Shown here piece after piece: positions 32,899 through 40,197 of a stretch of 51,252 bases of DNA. Origin of the DNA: a virus; IMG/VR virus record IMGVR_UViG_3300045996_000928, positions 1 to 51,252 of that record. One strand, given 5' to 3'. The position numbers were made by a program, and so were the translations under genes. The notes beneath the pieces were generated by a model. It was not told the DNA's origin. It was given only the letters and a program-made list of their open reading frames with translations, and searched no databases. Each line of letters begins with the position of its first letter. Position 1 is the stretch's first letter.

Positions 32899-33075
32899 TT
32901 ATTTAATTGTGATTTTTCGCTCCAGTATCAGAACGTTGCACTCGTCTTTGTTGCCTGCCCTGCTTTCGGGTATAACCATCTTTACAGTCCATCCTTTTTT
33001 AAACAAGTCGTTCAAGTCCTGTAATGTGTTGCCAGTCCATCCATGAGGGTATAATCTAAATGCTTTATTTTCCAT
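32899..33075 (-). CDS. Hypothetical protein (58 aa)
   Basis: The internal ATG at 33075 (MENKAFRLYPHGWTGNTLQD) is preferred. The longer frame to 33147 would run into the next gene upstream. The pattern 'L.DLF.KGW.V....P..AG...ECNVLILER' is found in short phage proteins that follow a 'GW.v' strand. Function unknown. Confidence 0.5.
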   Translation of the reverse strand: MENKAFRLYPHGWTGNTLQDLNDLFKKGWTVKMVIPESRAGNKDECNVLILERKITIK

Positions 33076-33086
33076 TGCTATAGGGG

Positions 33087-33233
33087 TTAGTAAATTAAAT
33101 TGTGAACAATAATAGCCATGATAATTGCGCAAATACCGCCTATCCATAGACCTAATTTTACGCCTGATAAAAAAGTTTCTTTCGCATGGGGTTTTAAATC
33201 ACCCCACATAATTAATGCTGTGCTTATTTTCAT
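33087..33233 (-). CDS. Small single-pass membrane protein (48 aa)
   Basis: ATG at 33233 overlaps the TGA of the upstream gene by 4 bases. TAA at 33087. The C-terminal half is a membrane helix (LGLWIGGICAIIMAIIV), the N-terminus is polar. Function unknown. Confidence 0.5.
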   Translation of the reverse strand: MKISTALIMWGDLKPHAKETFLSGVKLGLWIGGICAIIMAIIVHNLIY

Positions 33234-34132
33234 TTCTTCAACTCCTTTATTATATCGGCTTTCGTGTTTAAAATATTTTGTTTAGTATCTTGGTCGTTAT
33301 ACGGATACATTGCACCAGTCCTTTCAGCTACCCACTCCAACACAAACCCTACTATGCTTTCGATGGATGGTTTAGACTGTAACTTTGTAAACCTGCCGAC
33401 CACAGAAAGTTTATTATTATCATTATGTGTGGGTGCGTCCTGTTCGTCAAGCCATTTATGTATTGATTCCACCTCTTCTTCAAACCATTGTAACCTATTA
33501 ATCTCCAAATCCACTTCATCCTTGATTTCGATGGATTGGGATTGTTGCCATTCGATACCAACCTTTAATCCCTCTCTGTAATCAGTTTCATCATTCATAC
33601 ATCCCGGCCCATACTTCTTTTTGGATAACTTCCTTACTACGTCATCAACATTTTGCTCTTTATTGGCATCAACAGCCTGTAAGTTATTATCATCAAGATT
33701 ATTCATTTTAAGGTCGCCATATTCAAATGTGATATATCCAATAACCTCACCCTCGTCTGTTTGCTCGTATTCTTTCGGCACTTCCTTTTCTCCCTTTACT
33801 GGTTGAATAGGCTTAATTGCTTTACGAGTTTCAGCATTTGAATTGCGATATAATTCGGTTTCTTCGGCTGTTATAATGCTCCATCTTTGAGTTGTTTTTA
33901 TCTGCCACACCTCAACACCACTAAACTCGGCTCCCTCTTCCATTGGTTTGGTTAAAGCAATAGGCGGGTTTGTTTCATTAAAATAGTCTGCCATTTTACA
34001 TATACATTTATCATGGTCCGAACATTTTAATTGCTGTTTTTGACACTCGTGTTTATAGTTATGAAATGGATTTACTTTCTTTGCTGTCTGCCCTCCTGGC
34101 AATACTTTATAAAGTTGGTTTGGGTTAGTCAT
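33230..34132 (-). CDS. Hypothetical protein of the early region (300 aa)
   Basis: The ATG at 34132 (MTNPNQLYKVLPGGQTAKKV) overlaps the stop of the small gene upstream (ATGA), which sets the start. A longer frame to 34171 is less likely. N-terminal part holds a Cys/His cluster (HECQKQQLKCSDHDKCICK) that may bind zinc. The remainder is acidic and helical, with a possible coiled coil (DEVDLEINRLQWFEEEVES). No enzyme motif recognised. Confidence 0.5.
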   Translation of the reverse strand: MTNPNQLYKVLPGGQTAKKVNPFHNYKHECQKQQLKCSDHDKCICKMADYFNETNPPIALTKPMEEGAEFSGVEVWQIKTTQRWSIITAEETELYRNSNAETRKAIKPIQPVKGEKEVPKEYEQTDEGEVIGYITFEYGDLKMNNLDDNNLQAVDANKEQNVDDVVRKLSKKKYGPGCMNDETDYREGLKVGIEWQQSQSIEIKDEVDLEINRLQWFEEEVESIHKWLDEQDAPTHNDNNKLSVVGRFTKLQSKPSIESIVGFVLEWVAERTGAMYPYNDQDTKQNILNTKADIIKELKK

Positions 34133-34281
34133 GGTGTGTAATCTTTTAGTGTTGGGTTCCATAATCGGCATACGGTGCCGGAAGTATTACTATAGCCTAC
34201 ATATTGACCGTCTTGGTAATAATTATAACAGCGTGATCCGTGGATATTTCTGTAAGCAACAATTCTTATTCTGCGTTTCAT
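34129..34281 (-). CDS. Small basic protein (50 aa)
   Basis: ATG at 34281, TGA at 34129, overlapping the next start. Product MKRRIRIVAYRNIHGSRCYN continues with YYQDGQYVGYSNTSG. Basic and Tyr-rich, perhaps nucleic-acid binding. No family recognised. Confidence 0.5.
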   Translation of the reverse strand: MKRRIRIVAYRNIHGSRCYNYYQDGQYVGYSNTSGTVCRLWNPTLKDYTP

Positions 34282-34315
34282 CTTTATCTTTTAATTTAAC
34301 TAAGGGCTTTATCCC

Positions 34316-34660
34316 CTAGTCATGGGGTTGTTGGTTATACCAGTTTATAAATTCTATTACGGCAGAGTAAGCCTCTGAAAGTTCTTCATTTATGTGCAAG
34401 TAAAGAACGCAGTCTGCCTTACCGTAAGACGGTTGGTCATAAGTACCGCCATTATTTTCATCCATACTAGAAATAGCGTTTACCTTTTGAACGGCTAACA
34501 TTAACCAATCCCAGCTTTCATGAAAACACAATTGCTCAAAATGGTGCGAACCCTTGCTAAAAGTTATTGGGCTTATCAGCCCTGTATTTCTGTACCAAAC
34601 TTCATCGTCGGGCTGACCCCAAATAAATTCAGCTATCAGCTTGTTATTTTCTTCTATCAT
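34316..34660 (-). CDS. Conserved phage protein with FHESWDWLM motif (114 aa)
   Basis: The ATG at 34660 (MIEENNKLIAEFIWG) matches the usual start of this phage family. An ATG at 34681 would add 7 residues. The motif FHESWDWLMLAVQKVNAISS is the family core. Function unknown, often encoded in early regions of phages of Bacteroidota. Confidence 0.65.
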   Translation of the reverse strand: MIEENNKLIAEFIWGQPDDEVWYRNTGLISPITFSKGSHHFEQLCFHESWDWLMLAVQKVNAISSMDENNGGTYDQPSYGKADCVLYLHINEELSEAYSAVIEFINWYNQQPHD

Positions 34661-34706
34661 AATCGTTTGTATTATCCCCATGGTTTTACTTTGATGTATG
34701 GTTAAC

Positions 34707-34856
34707 TTATTCTGCCGACTTTTTACAGTAATGGCATATCTGATACTCGTAATCTATTTCGTCGTACTCGTGTCCGCAATGAGGGCAATTATCAACCATG
34801 TTTTCATCTTCCTCATCATCATAAAAATTGTCAGGCAAATCCATTTCGTTGCTCAT
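34707..34856 (-). CDS. Acidic zinc-ribbon protein (49 aa)
   Basis: ATG at 34856, TAA at 34707. The N-terminus is highly acidic (DNFYDDEEDEN). A ribbon follows: NCPHCGHEY and later ICHYCKK, giving two Cys-x2-Cys knuckles for a zinc ion. Probably a regulator or adaptor. No specific function visible. Confidence 0.6.
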   Translation of the reverse strand: MSNEMDLPDNFYDDEEDENMVDNCPHCGHEYDEIDYEYQICHYCKKSAE

Positions 34857-34882
34857 ACTCTATAGTTATTGATAAAATCCTT

Positions 34883-35118
34883 TTAGTCGTGATCTCCGTA
34901 GCTTGTGGCGTTATCCCAATCAGGGTCGTAGGTTCCTTCTTTGCAGGGTATCTCCATTACAAGTTCGCCTAACACCCAACAGTAACCTAAACCGTTTTGC
35001 TCGGAATATTCTTGTGCTTCTTCAGATGTTTCCCCCGGGACGTTCGGCCCCCATATGTGCGCATACTACCATCAATAGGGCTTTTAGCCTTTACTTCTGT
35101 CACCCAAAGCTTACTCAT
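34883..35118 (-). pseudogene. Frameshifted small conserved phage gene
   Basis: The frame from the ATG at 35118 (MSKLWVTEVKAKSPIDGSMR) continues as TYGG. The logical continuation GPNVPGETSEEAQEYSEQNG, and further to CKEGTYDPDWDNATSYGDHD with a TAA at 34883, is in the -1 frame. The switch falls near a run of five G on the coding strand (35048-35052, C on the plus strand). Read through, the product would have about 78 residues and matches a small phage protein type I know. Either a real mutation, an assembly error in the homopolymer, or a -1 slippage site. The in-frame product alone is short and basic. Confidence 0.6.
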
Positions 35119-35294
35119 GTTTTTTTCAATTTTAATTTACTGTTAGATATTTTCGTTTGCCCCCACTTGCCGTCCGCATACTTAAAAACAATAGCAGTAT
35201 TGGTTACGCTTACATTATGAATAGTTATATCAGCTCCGCCAAACTTTGCTTGATTGCTGTAGGTCCTTTCATTAATGACAATCGTCTTTTTCAT
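35115..35294 (-). CDS. Hypothetical small protein (59 aa)
   Basis: ATG at 35294, TGA at 35115, overlapping the next ATG as ATGA. Product MKKTIVINERTYSNQAKFGG is beta-rich with a Lys-rich end (SNSKLKLKKT). No motif recognised. Confidence 0.5.
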   Translation of the reverse strand: MKKTIVINERTYSNQAKFGGADITIHNVSVTNTAIVFKYADGKWGQTKISNSKLKLKKT

Positions 35295-35323
35295 CTTCTT
35301 TTATTTTAATAGCCTCCACACCC

Positions 35324-35542
35324 CTAGTTGAGCGTTAAGCTTATTTCGTGTTGTAGTCCAGTAATTTGATTTTTTGCGTCATTGATTAATTCATTGCAAG
35401 TTTCATCATCAAGTCCACCGCCATAAACCCGATCAATATCTTCATAGAACCTAAACATTTTTACAAACCTTTTTAACTCATTGAGCTTTTTCTTCTTTGC
35501 CCTGCGATCTTGACCACTTATTAAAAACTTTGGCGCATCCAT
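35324..35542 (-). CDS. Hypothetical small basic protein (72 aa)
   Basis: A basic, helical protein, with DRRAKKKKLNELKRFVKMFR, followed by YGGGLDDETCNELINDAKNQ. Could bind nucleic acid. No family recognised. Confidence 0.5.
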   Translation of the reverse strand: MDAPKFLISGQDRRAKKKKLNELKRFVKMFRFYEDIDRVYGGGLDDETCNELINDAKNQITGLQHEISLTLN

Positions 35543-35618
35543 AATCTTTATCTTGTTTATCCCCCACCCCCTAATGGGTTATGGAGAGGGTTTTATTTTC
35601 TTTCTTTTTCCTTTTTTG

Positions 35619-35817
35619 TCAGAGGGGCAGGATTTGAACCTGCATGGGTATAGTGCTTCACATTTACAATTTTTATCTGCCGAATAGTACACGGCATCCT
35701 TTTGTTTATGGGTTTTTAGAATGTTTTCCCGCATTCTCCCGCCAATCATTTCCTATTGGCCTAAGGTTAGTGAATTACCCTACTGCTTAATAGCGTCTAC
35801 CGTTCCGCCACCCTCTG
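35619..35817 (-). tRNA. tRNA-like RNA with a giant insert between D arm and T arm
   Basis: On the minus strand both ends are tRNA. Acceptor CAGAGGG (35817-35811) pairs perfectly with CCCTCTG (35626-35620), followed by discriminator A. After T8-G9 a D arm GCGGAACGGTAGACGC follows (35808-35793), of the Leu/Ser-like type. The T arm GCAGG-TTCAAAT-CCTGC (35643-35627) touches the acceptor strand exactly as in tRNA. Between the D and T arms are 149 nt instead of about 24-45. This stretch holds a short arm (ATTA/TAAT with a 10-nt loop) and three hairpins: GCCAAT/ATTGGC, GAATG/CATTC and TGCCG/CGGCA. No clean anticodon arm is visible, so no amino acid can be assigned. Confidence 0.6.
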
Positions 35818-35822
35818 TTTAG

Positions 35823-36209
35823 TTAATATGGTTGTAGGCCTTGCGCCTCAATGCTGTTAGGATTAATATCCTCGTTTAATTCAATAAAGTAATCGCCAAT
35901 AGGTTTGCAATCTTCCCAGCCGATTGTACTATAAGCCAACATGCCATTAGTTCTAGATTGCTTTATTTCAATAAGTTTTCTATTAGCCAATTCTTTATAC
36001 ATTTCTCTGACTTCTTTAAATGTAAATTGATGCTGACTTAAACTATTTAAATGCTTCAATAAATCCATAGACCATACCCACCTTTCAAAGCCGTATCCAA
36101 AAGCTGTTTGTCGGCTTGTTAAGCCCTGTCTAACAACTAATAATCGTTGTAATTCTGCCATTGCGCCCTGCATTGAAGTGTTCTTAAATATTCTATCGTG
36201 ATTATTCAT
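35823..36209 (-). CDS. Hypothetical protein with possible winged helix (128 aa)
   Basis: Helical protein with TFKEVREMYKELANRKLIEI followed by MLAYSTIGWED, similar to a winged-helix arrangement. Its promoter is a good Bacteroidota match, TTTG at 36263-36260, 20 nt, then TATATTTG at 36239-36232, overlapped by the palindromic repeats of the divergent XRE gene. So it is probably controlled by that regulator. Confidence 0.55.
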   Translation of the reverse strand: MNNHDRIFKNTSMQGAMAELQRLLVVRQGLTSRQTAFGYGFERWVWSMDLLKHLNSLSQHQFTFKEVREMYKELANRKLIEIKQSRTNGMLAYSTIGWEDCKPIGDYFIELNEDINPNSIEAQGLQPY

Positions 36210-36231
36210 GGTATGTTTTTGTTTTACAGTT

Positions 36232-36331
36232 CAAATATAACTCTATAATGTTATATATCCAAATTTATTTTTGACACTTTAATGTTATTTATTATTTACT
36301 TTTTATTTTTATATATAACACTTTATTGTTA
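36232..36331. promoter_or_regulatory. Divergent promoter with operator repeats
   Basis: Minus-strand promoter TTTG (36263-36260) with 20-nt spacer to TATATTTG (36239-36232), with the near-palindrome TATAATGTTATA inside the spacer. Two direct repeats, ACACTTTAATGTTAT (36274-36288) and ACACTTTATTGTTAC (36318-36332), lie before the XRE gene. The second is part of the palindrome TAACA-N6-TGTTA (36316-36331). This layout is a typical operator set for a small Xre/Cro-type repressor. Confidence 0.65.
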
Positions 36332-36344
36332 CCTTTACCATTAT

Positions 36345-36560
36345 ATGACCAAAGAAGATATCGGGGCGGAGATAAAAGCCCGTAGACAGCAACTCGGATT
36401 AACACAGCAACAGTTCGCTGATACGCTAGGAATGAAAGTGCAACACGTGCCTAACATTGAAAAGGGCGTTACTAATCTGACCATTAAAAGCCTTTTAGCT
36501 ATCTGCACAGCCCTAGACATGGAAATAAAATTCAAACACCTTAAAACGTCTAAAAAATAA
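36345..36560 (+). CDS. XRE-family transcriptional regulator
   Basis: The ATG at 36345 (MTKEDIGAEIKARRQQLGLT) gives 71 residues: a helix-turn-helix domain with KARRQQLGLTQQQFADTLGM as the first two helices. A longer frame to 36282 would only add hydrophobic residues encoded by the operator region. It is the only plus-strand gene in the early region, divergent from the gene at 36209, and probably represses both promoters by binding the TAACA/TGTTA repeats. Confidence 0.8.
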   Translation: MTKEDIGAEIKARRQQLGLTQQQFADTLGMKVQHVPNIEKGVTNLTIKSLLAICTALDMEIKFKHLKTSKK

Positions 36561-36615
36561 ACTCTCTTCTCTCTACTCATAGATGGGGGGATGAAAAAAC
36601 ATTAAGCGGTAACGG

Positions 36616-36879
36616 CTAGTCTCCAAAGAATTTTGCTTCAGTGCCGAGCTTAAATTTTTTACAATATTCAATATCCCGGAACTTGTCAAACATTGCATTG
36701 TGGTCGGTTTCTTTATCTTCCTGCCATGTTAGAGTTGCTGATATAAAACCGTTAATTTTTTCACACCAAAACTTATATAAAAGTTTAAAAGTGTCGTCGT
36801 CGGGTTCATACCACCTATGGGCTAAGAATTGAGTATCTTCTAACTCATGTATTATTGCAAAATCTTCGGTCTCTTTCAT
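36616..36879 (-). CDS. Hypothetical acidic protein (87 aa)
   Basis: Acidic and aromatic, with HRWYEPDDDTFKLLYKFW in the first half. No recognised family. The next gene lies 58 bp upstream. Confidence 0.5.
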   Translation of the reverse strand: MKETEDFAIIHELEDTQFLAHRWYEPDDDTFKLLYKFWCEKINGFISATLTWQEDKETDHNAMFDKFRDIEYCKKFKLGTEAKFFGD

Positions 36880-36937
36880 AATCTCTTTTTTATCAATTTA
36901 TAATTTACATTAAAGGGGTATTAGATAACCTGGTTGG

Positions 36938-37630
36938 TTAGGCGGCTTTAATGTTTTTATAATTAGCCTCAAAAACTCCTTTTGCAAATCCTTCCGGTGT
37001 TACTGATCGTATCTCTTTTGTTCTTTCAGATTTACCGCCCAATAGCGCCCATCCAGGGTAATCATTGCTTACCGGCGATACTGGTATAGCTTCAGGAAAA
37101 ATAAAGCCATTACCGGCCCATATCCACGTTTCTTTTTTATAAGCATCCCGGCCCGGGTAAATTTCAGGGAATAAACAATGCTGATGGTTTTCCGGTAAGT
37201 AGCCGCCAAAGTCGCAGGGGTTAAATTTATAGTCCGGTTTCCGGTCAAAGCTTGTTATCATACTTTTTGGGTTCTCGCAGAAATAGGGAATGTTAAAAAA
37301 GTCTGCTAAGAATACACCGTGCCAATAAAACCCCATCGCCTGCGCCCATATCAAAGCATCGTTTAATACTTTCTTTTCAAAGTGCCTAGTGCCGCATAAG
37401 TCGAGGTCTGTGCAAGGAGAAAAACATCCTATCATTACACACTCGTTATTCCTGCATAACTCACCCAATAGCTTACGGTTTTGTCTTATGTCGCCTCCGT
37501 GAAAAACCATATTACCCTCTGCATGGTCAGTACTTGCTATATCAAATAAATGACATTCTATCCCGGCATCGGCCCACTGCTGCGCTATTATCTTGCTTTT
37601 GCTATAAAGGAATATGGCTATCTGTCTCAT
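36938..37630 (-). CDS. Putative C5-cytosine methyltransferase-like protein
   Basis: A 230-residue protein with landmarks of the C5-methyltransferase fold: CFSPCTDLDLCG (residues 69-80) in the place of motif IV (PPC, catalytic Cys73) and FCENPKSM (117-124) in the place of motif VI (ENV/ENP). The glycine-rich SAM motif at the N-terminus is weak. A C-terminal 'SERTKEIRSVTPEGFAKGVF' closes the domain as in phage relatives. Short compared with bacterial enzymes (300-400 residues), so the target recognition domain is reduced. Encoded beside two adenine-type methyltransferases, so modification of phage DNA against host restriction is likely. Confidence 0.62.
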   Translation of the reverse strand: MRQIAIFLYSKSKIIAQQWADAGIECHLFDIASTDHAEGNMVFHGGDIRQNRKLLGELCRNNECVMIGCFSPCTDLDLCGTRHFEKKVLNDALIWAQAMGFYWHGVFLADFFNIPYFCENPKSMITSFDRKPDYKFNPCDFGGYLPENHQHCLFPEIYPGRDAYKKETWIWAGNGFIFPEAIPVSPVSNDYPGWALLGGKSERTKEIRSVTPEGFAKGVFEANYKNIKAA

Positions 37631-37652
37631 CTCTTTTGTCTTTTATTAATTG

Positions 37653-37734
37653 TGCGCCCTAAAGGATTCGAACCTTTAGCAACGGATTACGTTCTTTTAG
37701 CAACGTTGTGTCCTTTTGTAAATCCTACAGGCGC
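37653..37734 (-). tRNA. Degenerate tRNA-like element (82 nt)
   Basis: Read on the minus strand, GCGCC-TG (37734-37728) pairs with A-GGGCGC (37660-37654) over five Watson-Crick pairs and one G-U, with a mismatch at the last position, followed by discriminator A. The T arm AAAGG-TTCGAAT-CCTTT is perfect and has the right distance. The interior is abnormal: no D stem, an ACGTT/AACGT arm with an 8-nt loop, and a direct duplication of CGTTGCTAAA. Probably a decayed or specialised tRNA. It lies between two methyltransferase genes. Confidence 0.5.
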
Positions 37735-37742
37735 TTTGTTTA

Positions 37743-38162
37743 TCAAAAAATTACTATCATACTATCGTGCATACCACCATTTTTAGGGGTGAAAAAGTTT
37801 CCTTGATCATCTTTTTTCTGAAACTTAATTCGACGTTTTACAAAGCGGATCTCTTTAGCGTTCGGCTTAATATAATCGTGAAATAGGGTTGTACTTGTTG
37901 AAACCGGCAATAGCATTACACAAGTTTTGCCCTGGTGCGATTCCTCAATAGCCCGTTTGACAAATTCCTCTTTTAGTTTTCTACTGTAAGGTGGGTTGAT
38001 GAAGTTAGAATTGCCCCATTGAGCGGTTAGTCCGTTAAAGACATTAGTATCGCATTGAAACGGGCAGGGATCAAAATCAAAGTTAAACTCCGCTTTAAGC
38101 TCATTATAAACTTCGGCAGGTGTCGCCCAATTATCATCTACTGCTAAATTTCTATTTTTCAT
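37743..38162 (-). CDS. Phage DNA N6-adenine methyltransferase (Dam-like)
   Basis: A 139-residue enzyme of the compact phage N6-adenine methyltransferase family. The catalytic motif is NPPYS (56-60). Before it, FDFDPCPF (28-35) is the usual SAM-side motif, and RFVKRRIKFQ near the end is the family's C-terminal signature. Complete in length for this phage family. Ends 8 bp from the next methyltransferase gene. Expected to methylate phage DNA, probably at adenine in short sites. Confidence 0.85.
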   Translation of the reverse strand: MKNRNLAVDDNWATPAEVYNELKAEFNFDFDPCPFQCDTNVFNGLTAQWGNSNFINPPYSRKLKEEFVKRAIEESHQGKTCVMLLPVSTSTTLFHDYIKPNAKEIRFVKRRIKFQKKDDQGNFFTPKNGGMHDSMIVIF

Positions 38163-38170
38163 GTTGTCTT

Positions 38171-38863
38171 TTATATTATTGATAACTGTATAGGGTTATA
38201 TGATTCAGGAGTGAATAGCTTTTGTTGTTTGATGTGGGTTTGAAAGCGTTTCTCCTGTGCTTCGTAATAATCTTTGTCTAATTCGGTCGCATAAAAGTCA
38301 AAACCTAAATCGTAGGCGGCTATTCTACTACTTCCGCTGCCGAGATGCGTATCGAGGATTTTATCTCCGGGTTTAGCGTAGTTCTGTAACAGCCATGTAT
38401 ATAAGGCAATTGGCTTTTGAGTGTCGTGTATTTTGACCTCCCGGACTTTCATGTTACCTTGAATAAACCCGCTCCATGTATATTTAAACTTCCTTAACGG
38501 ACTTGTAAAGCTGCTCCACGCAAGTTCACCATCCGCAAAATCAGAACCTCCATTGTTTTTATCCCAAAATATGTAACAAGGCGTTGGATTAAGTTTGTCA
38601 GTAAAATAGTTACCACCCCATATAATTTGATTTTTCGATACTCTTATGAGTTCGGTAAAATATTCTGCAGATGGACTTTCTTTGTCCCAATCGCCACGCT
38701 TAATTTTCTTTTCCTTACGATATTTGCCACCGCCCCTTCCAAGACTTTGCCTTCCCGCATTAATGCCGTAGGGAGGGTCTACTAAAGCAAGTTCAAAGTA
38801 CTTATCGGGCACTTTCCCCATGTACTCCATGCAATCAATATTAAATACTTCACTTATTGGCAT
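38171..38863 (-). CDS. DNA methyltransferase (N6_N4_Mtase, beta-class)
   Basis: A 230-residue DNA adenine-N6 or cytosine-N4 methyltransferase. Motif order is DPPYG (29-33, catalytic) first, then the SAM-binding motif in GDKILDTHLGSGSSRIAAYD near the C-terminus, which is the beta-class order. The long central loop (about 35-130) is probably the target recognition region. No restriction nuclease is adjacent, so it is an orphan, self-protecting enzyme (inference). Confidence 0.88.
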   Translation of the reverse strand: MPISEVFNIDCMEYMGKVPDKYFELALVDPPYGINAGRQSLGRGGGKYRKEKKIKRGDWDKESPSAEYFTELIRVSKNQIIWGGNYFTDKLNPTPCYIFWDKNNGGSDFADGELAWSSFTSPLRKFKYTWSGFIQGNMKVREVKIHDTQKPIALYTWLLQNYAKPGDKILDTHLGSGSSRIAAYDLGFDFYATELDKDYYEAQEKRFQTHIKQQKLFTPESYNPIQLSII

Positions 38864-38950
38864 AATCCTTATGTATTAATAATCTTTATTTAGTAGTTAA
38901 ACCCTTGTTGGTTGGGGTGGTTGATAAACTTTGAAACCTAAATTTTGGGC

Positions 38951-38986
38951 ACAAAAAAAACTCGATACTGGGCTTAGCATCGAGTT
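38951..38986 (-). terminator. Intrinsic terminator of the early operon
   Basis: Eight-bp stem AACTCGAT/ATCGAGTT (38959-38966, 38979-38986) with a 12-nt loop. On the minus strand the hairpin is followed by six further T. It ends the transcript of the coiled-coil gene at 39011 and separates it from the methyltransferase genes. Confidence 0.8.
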
Positions 38987-39010
38987 CAATTATTAAAGGG
39001 ACTTATTGGG

Positions 39011-39325
39011 TTACTGATTTGCCAGTTTGGCTCTCTGTGTCCAATGAAGTTTTTTAGGTGGTTCAACTACCGGGGCTTCGCCGTTTTCAACACTATTAAC
39101 TATTGCGCTGTATATGGCTAATTCCCGGTTTAAAAACGTTAGTTCCTCTCTTTCGGGGGCAACCTTTCGCTCCATTTGACCTTTTAATTCGGCAACCTTT
39201 TTATCCAATTGTTCCTGCAAGCTTGCAGTCTTTGTTTTAATGGTTGCCGAAACCTCTTCTTTCCTTTTTTTAATCGATGCTATTTTTTGGGTAATAAAAG
39301 CTTCGTACTTGTCGTTTGTACTCAT
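39011..39325 (-). CDS. Coiled-coil protein (104 aa)
   Basis: A Lys/Glu-rich helical protein. Most of residues 10-80 form a coiled coil (KKRKEEVSATIKTKTASLQE and onward), followed by a Pro-rich linker and a Trp-containing end. No family. Structural or scaffolding function possible. Last gene before the terminator. Confidence 0.55.
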   Translation of the reverse strand: MSTNDKYEAFITQKIASIKKRKEEVSATIKTKTASLQEQLDKKVAELKGQMERKVAPEREELTFLNRELAIYSAIVNSVENGEAPVVEPPKKLHWTQRAKLANQ

Positions 39326-39474
39326 TTTTTTAAGTTTTAAAATTTTTCTTCCAAATTGTATTGTTAATTCTTATTTGTATAGCGTTTTGCTTACGCTGGT
39401 GGTGTTGTTTTCATTTTAATGAGGGTTTGTATGGTTTAATATTTAAGTGTCTTATATCGCTTTATTTAGGCTTA

Positions 39475-39630
39475 TTAATTAACGCTTGTAATATATACTG
39501 TTCCATATTTCGGCTCAATATAAATGCCTTGTATATCATCTTTTGCCATTCCAGTATCGTAGCTAATTTTAGCGGTTGCGCCCTTATCTTCAATTTGGTT
39601 CAATTCATCTATCAATTCCTGTACGGTCAT
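39475..39630 (-). CDS. Conserved small phage protein (MTVQELIDELNQIEDK family, 51 aa)
   Basis: ATG at 39630, TAA at 39475. MTVQELIDELNQIEDKGATA followed by IYIEPKYGTVYITSV matches a small helix-plus-hairpin family common in phages of many hosts. Function unknown. On the plus strand nothing credible is encoded here. Confidence 0.65.
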   Translation of the reverse strand: MTVQELIDELNQIEDKGATAKISYDTGMAKDDIQGIYIEPKYGTVYITSVN

Positions 39631-39670
39631 GTCTTTGTATGGTTAAAGTGTTTTAGTTGATTGTAGGGGC

Positions 39671-40000
39671 TTATTTAAAGGTTTTTTTATCAATTAAGGT
39701 TTTAGCCGTTCGAGTTCCACCCTTAATTTCAATGGTTAAATAGTGGTTATCCATTTCCACCAACAACAGGTCACCACCCCAAATTTTTATATTCTTACCA
39801 ACCGCCTCTGAAATTGCGCTATTGGTTTTAAATTCAGCCTCGAAATATTGGCCTTCGAACTTAATATTTTTTACGCTATCGGCATCAATATCGCAGATAA
39901 TATCATATCCATCAAACTTACCAAATATTGATTGTTGCCTATTAGTTTCCTCATAGATGTGGCTATCGTTAGTATCGATAACTGTGGCTTTTGTTGACAT
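39671..40000 (-). CDS. Hypothetical beta-rich protein (109 aa)
   Basis: Residues 24-105 alternate strands (FGKFDGYDIICDIDADSVKN and further), ending in a Lys-rich tail. Soluble. No family recognised. Confidence 0.5.
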   Translation of the reverse strand: MSTKATVIDTNDSHIYEETNRQQSIFGKFDGYDIICDIDADSVKNIKFEGQYFEAEFKTNSAISEAVGKNIKIWGGDLLLVEMDNHYLTIEIKGGTRTAKTLIDKKTFK

Positions 40001-40038
40001 GAAATTTACTACTTTAATTATTGGTGATGTAAAGTTAT

Positions 40039-40194
40039 TTATTTAGTTGGTTTTAGCAACTTTTTATCTGTTAATTTTTGTGATTTATTTCGGGCTTCAA
40101 CTTCAATTTTATAACGCAATTCCTCAGTAGAATAATTAGGTTTTTTGTTTTCAAAGTTGAAGTGATGAAAAAAGTTTGTGCTTTCAAATCTCAC
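40039..40194 (-). CDS. Hypothetical small protein with GTG start (51 aa)
   Basis: GTG at 40194, 3 bp behind the stop of the next gene, and TAA at 40039. The product MRFESTNFFHHFNFENKKPN continues helical with ELRYKIEVEARNKSQKLTDK. Coupled position supports it. The GTG start is the weak point. Confidence 0.4.
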   Translation of the reverse strand: MRFESTNFFHHFNFENKKPNYSTEELRYKIEVEARNKSQKLTDKKLLKPTK

Positions 40195-40197
40195 AGC

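Noticed and set aside
34903-35220. Plus-strand frame of 105 residues
   Set aside because: It is antisense to the frameshifted small gene and its neighbour, with composition unlike phage proteins around it.
36282-36344. Extended hydrophobic N-terminus of the XRE regulator
   Set aside because: These codons are made of the operator repeats and AT-rich promoter. The HTH protein is complete from 36345.
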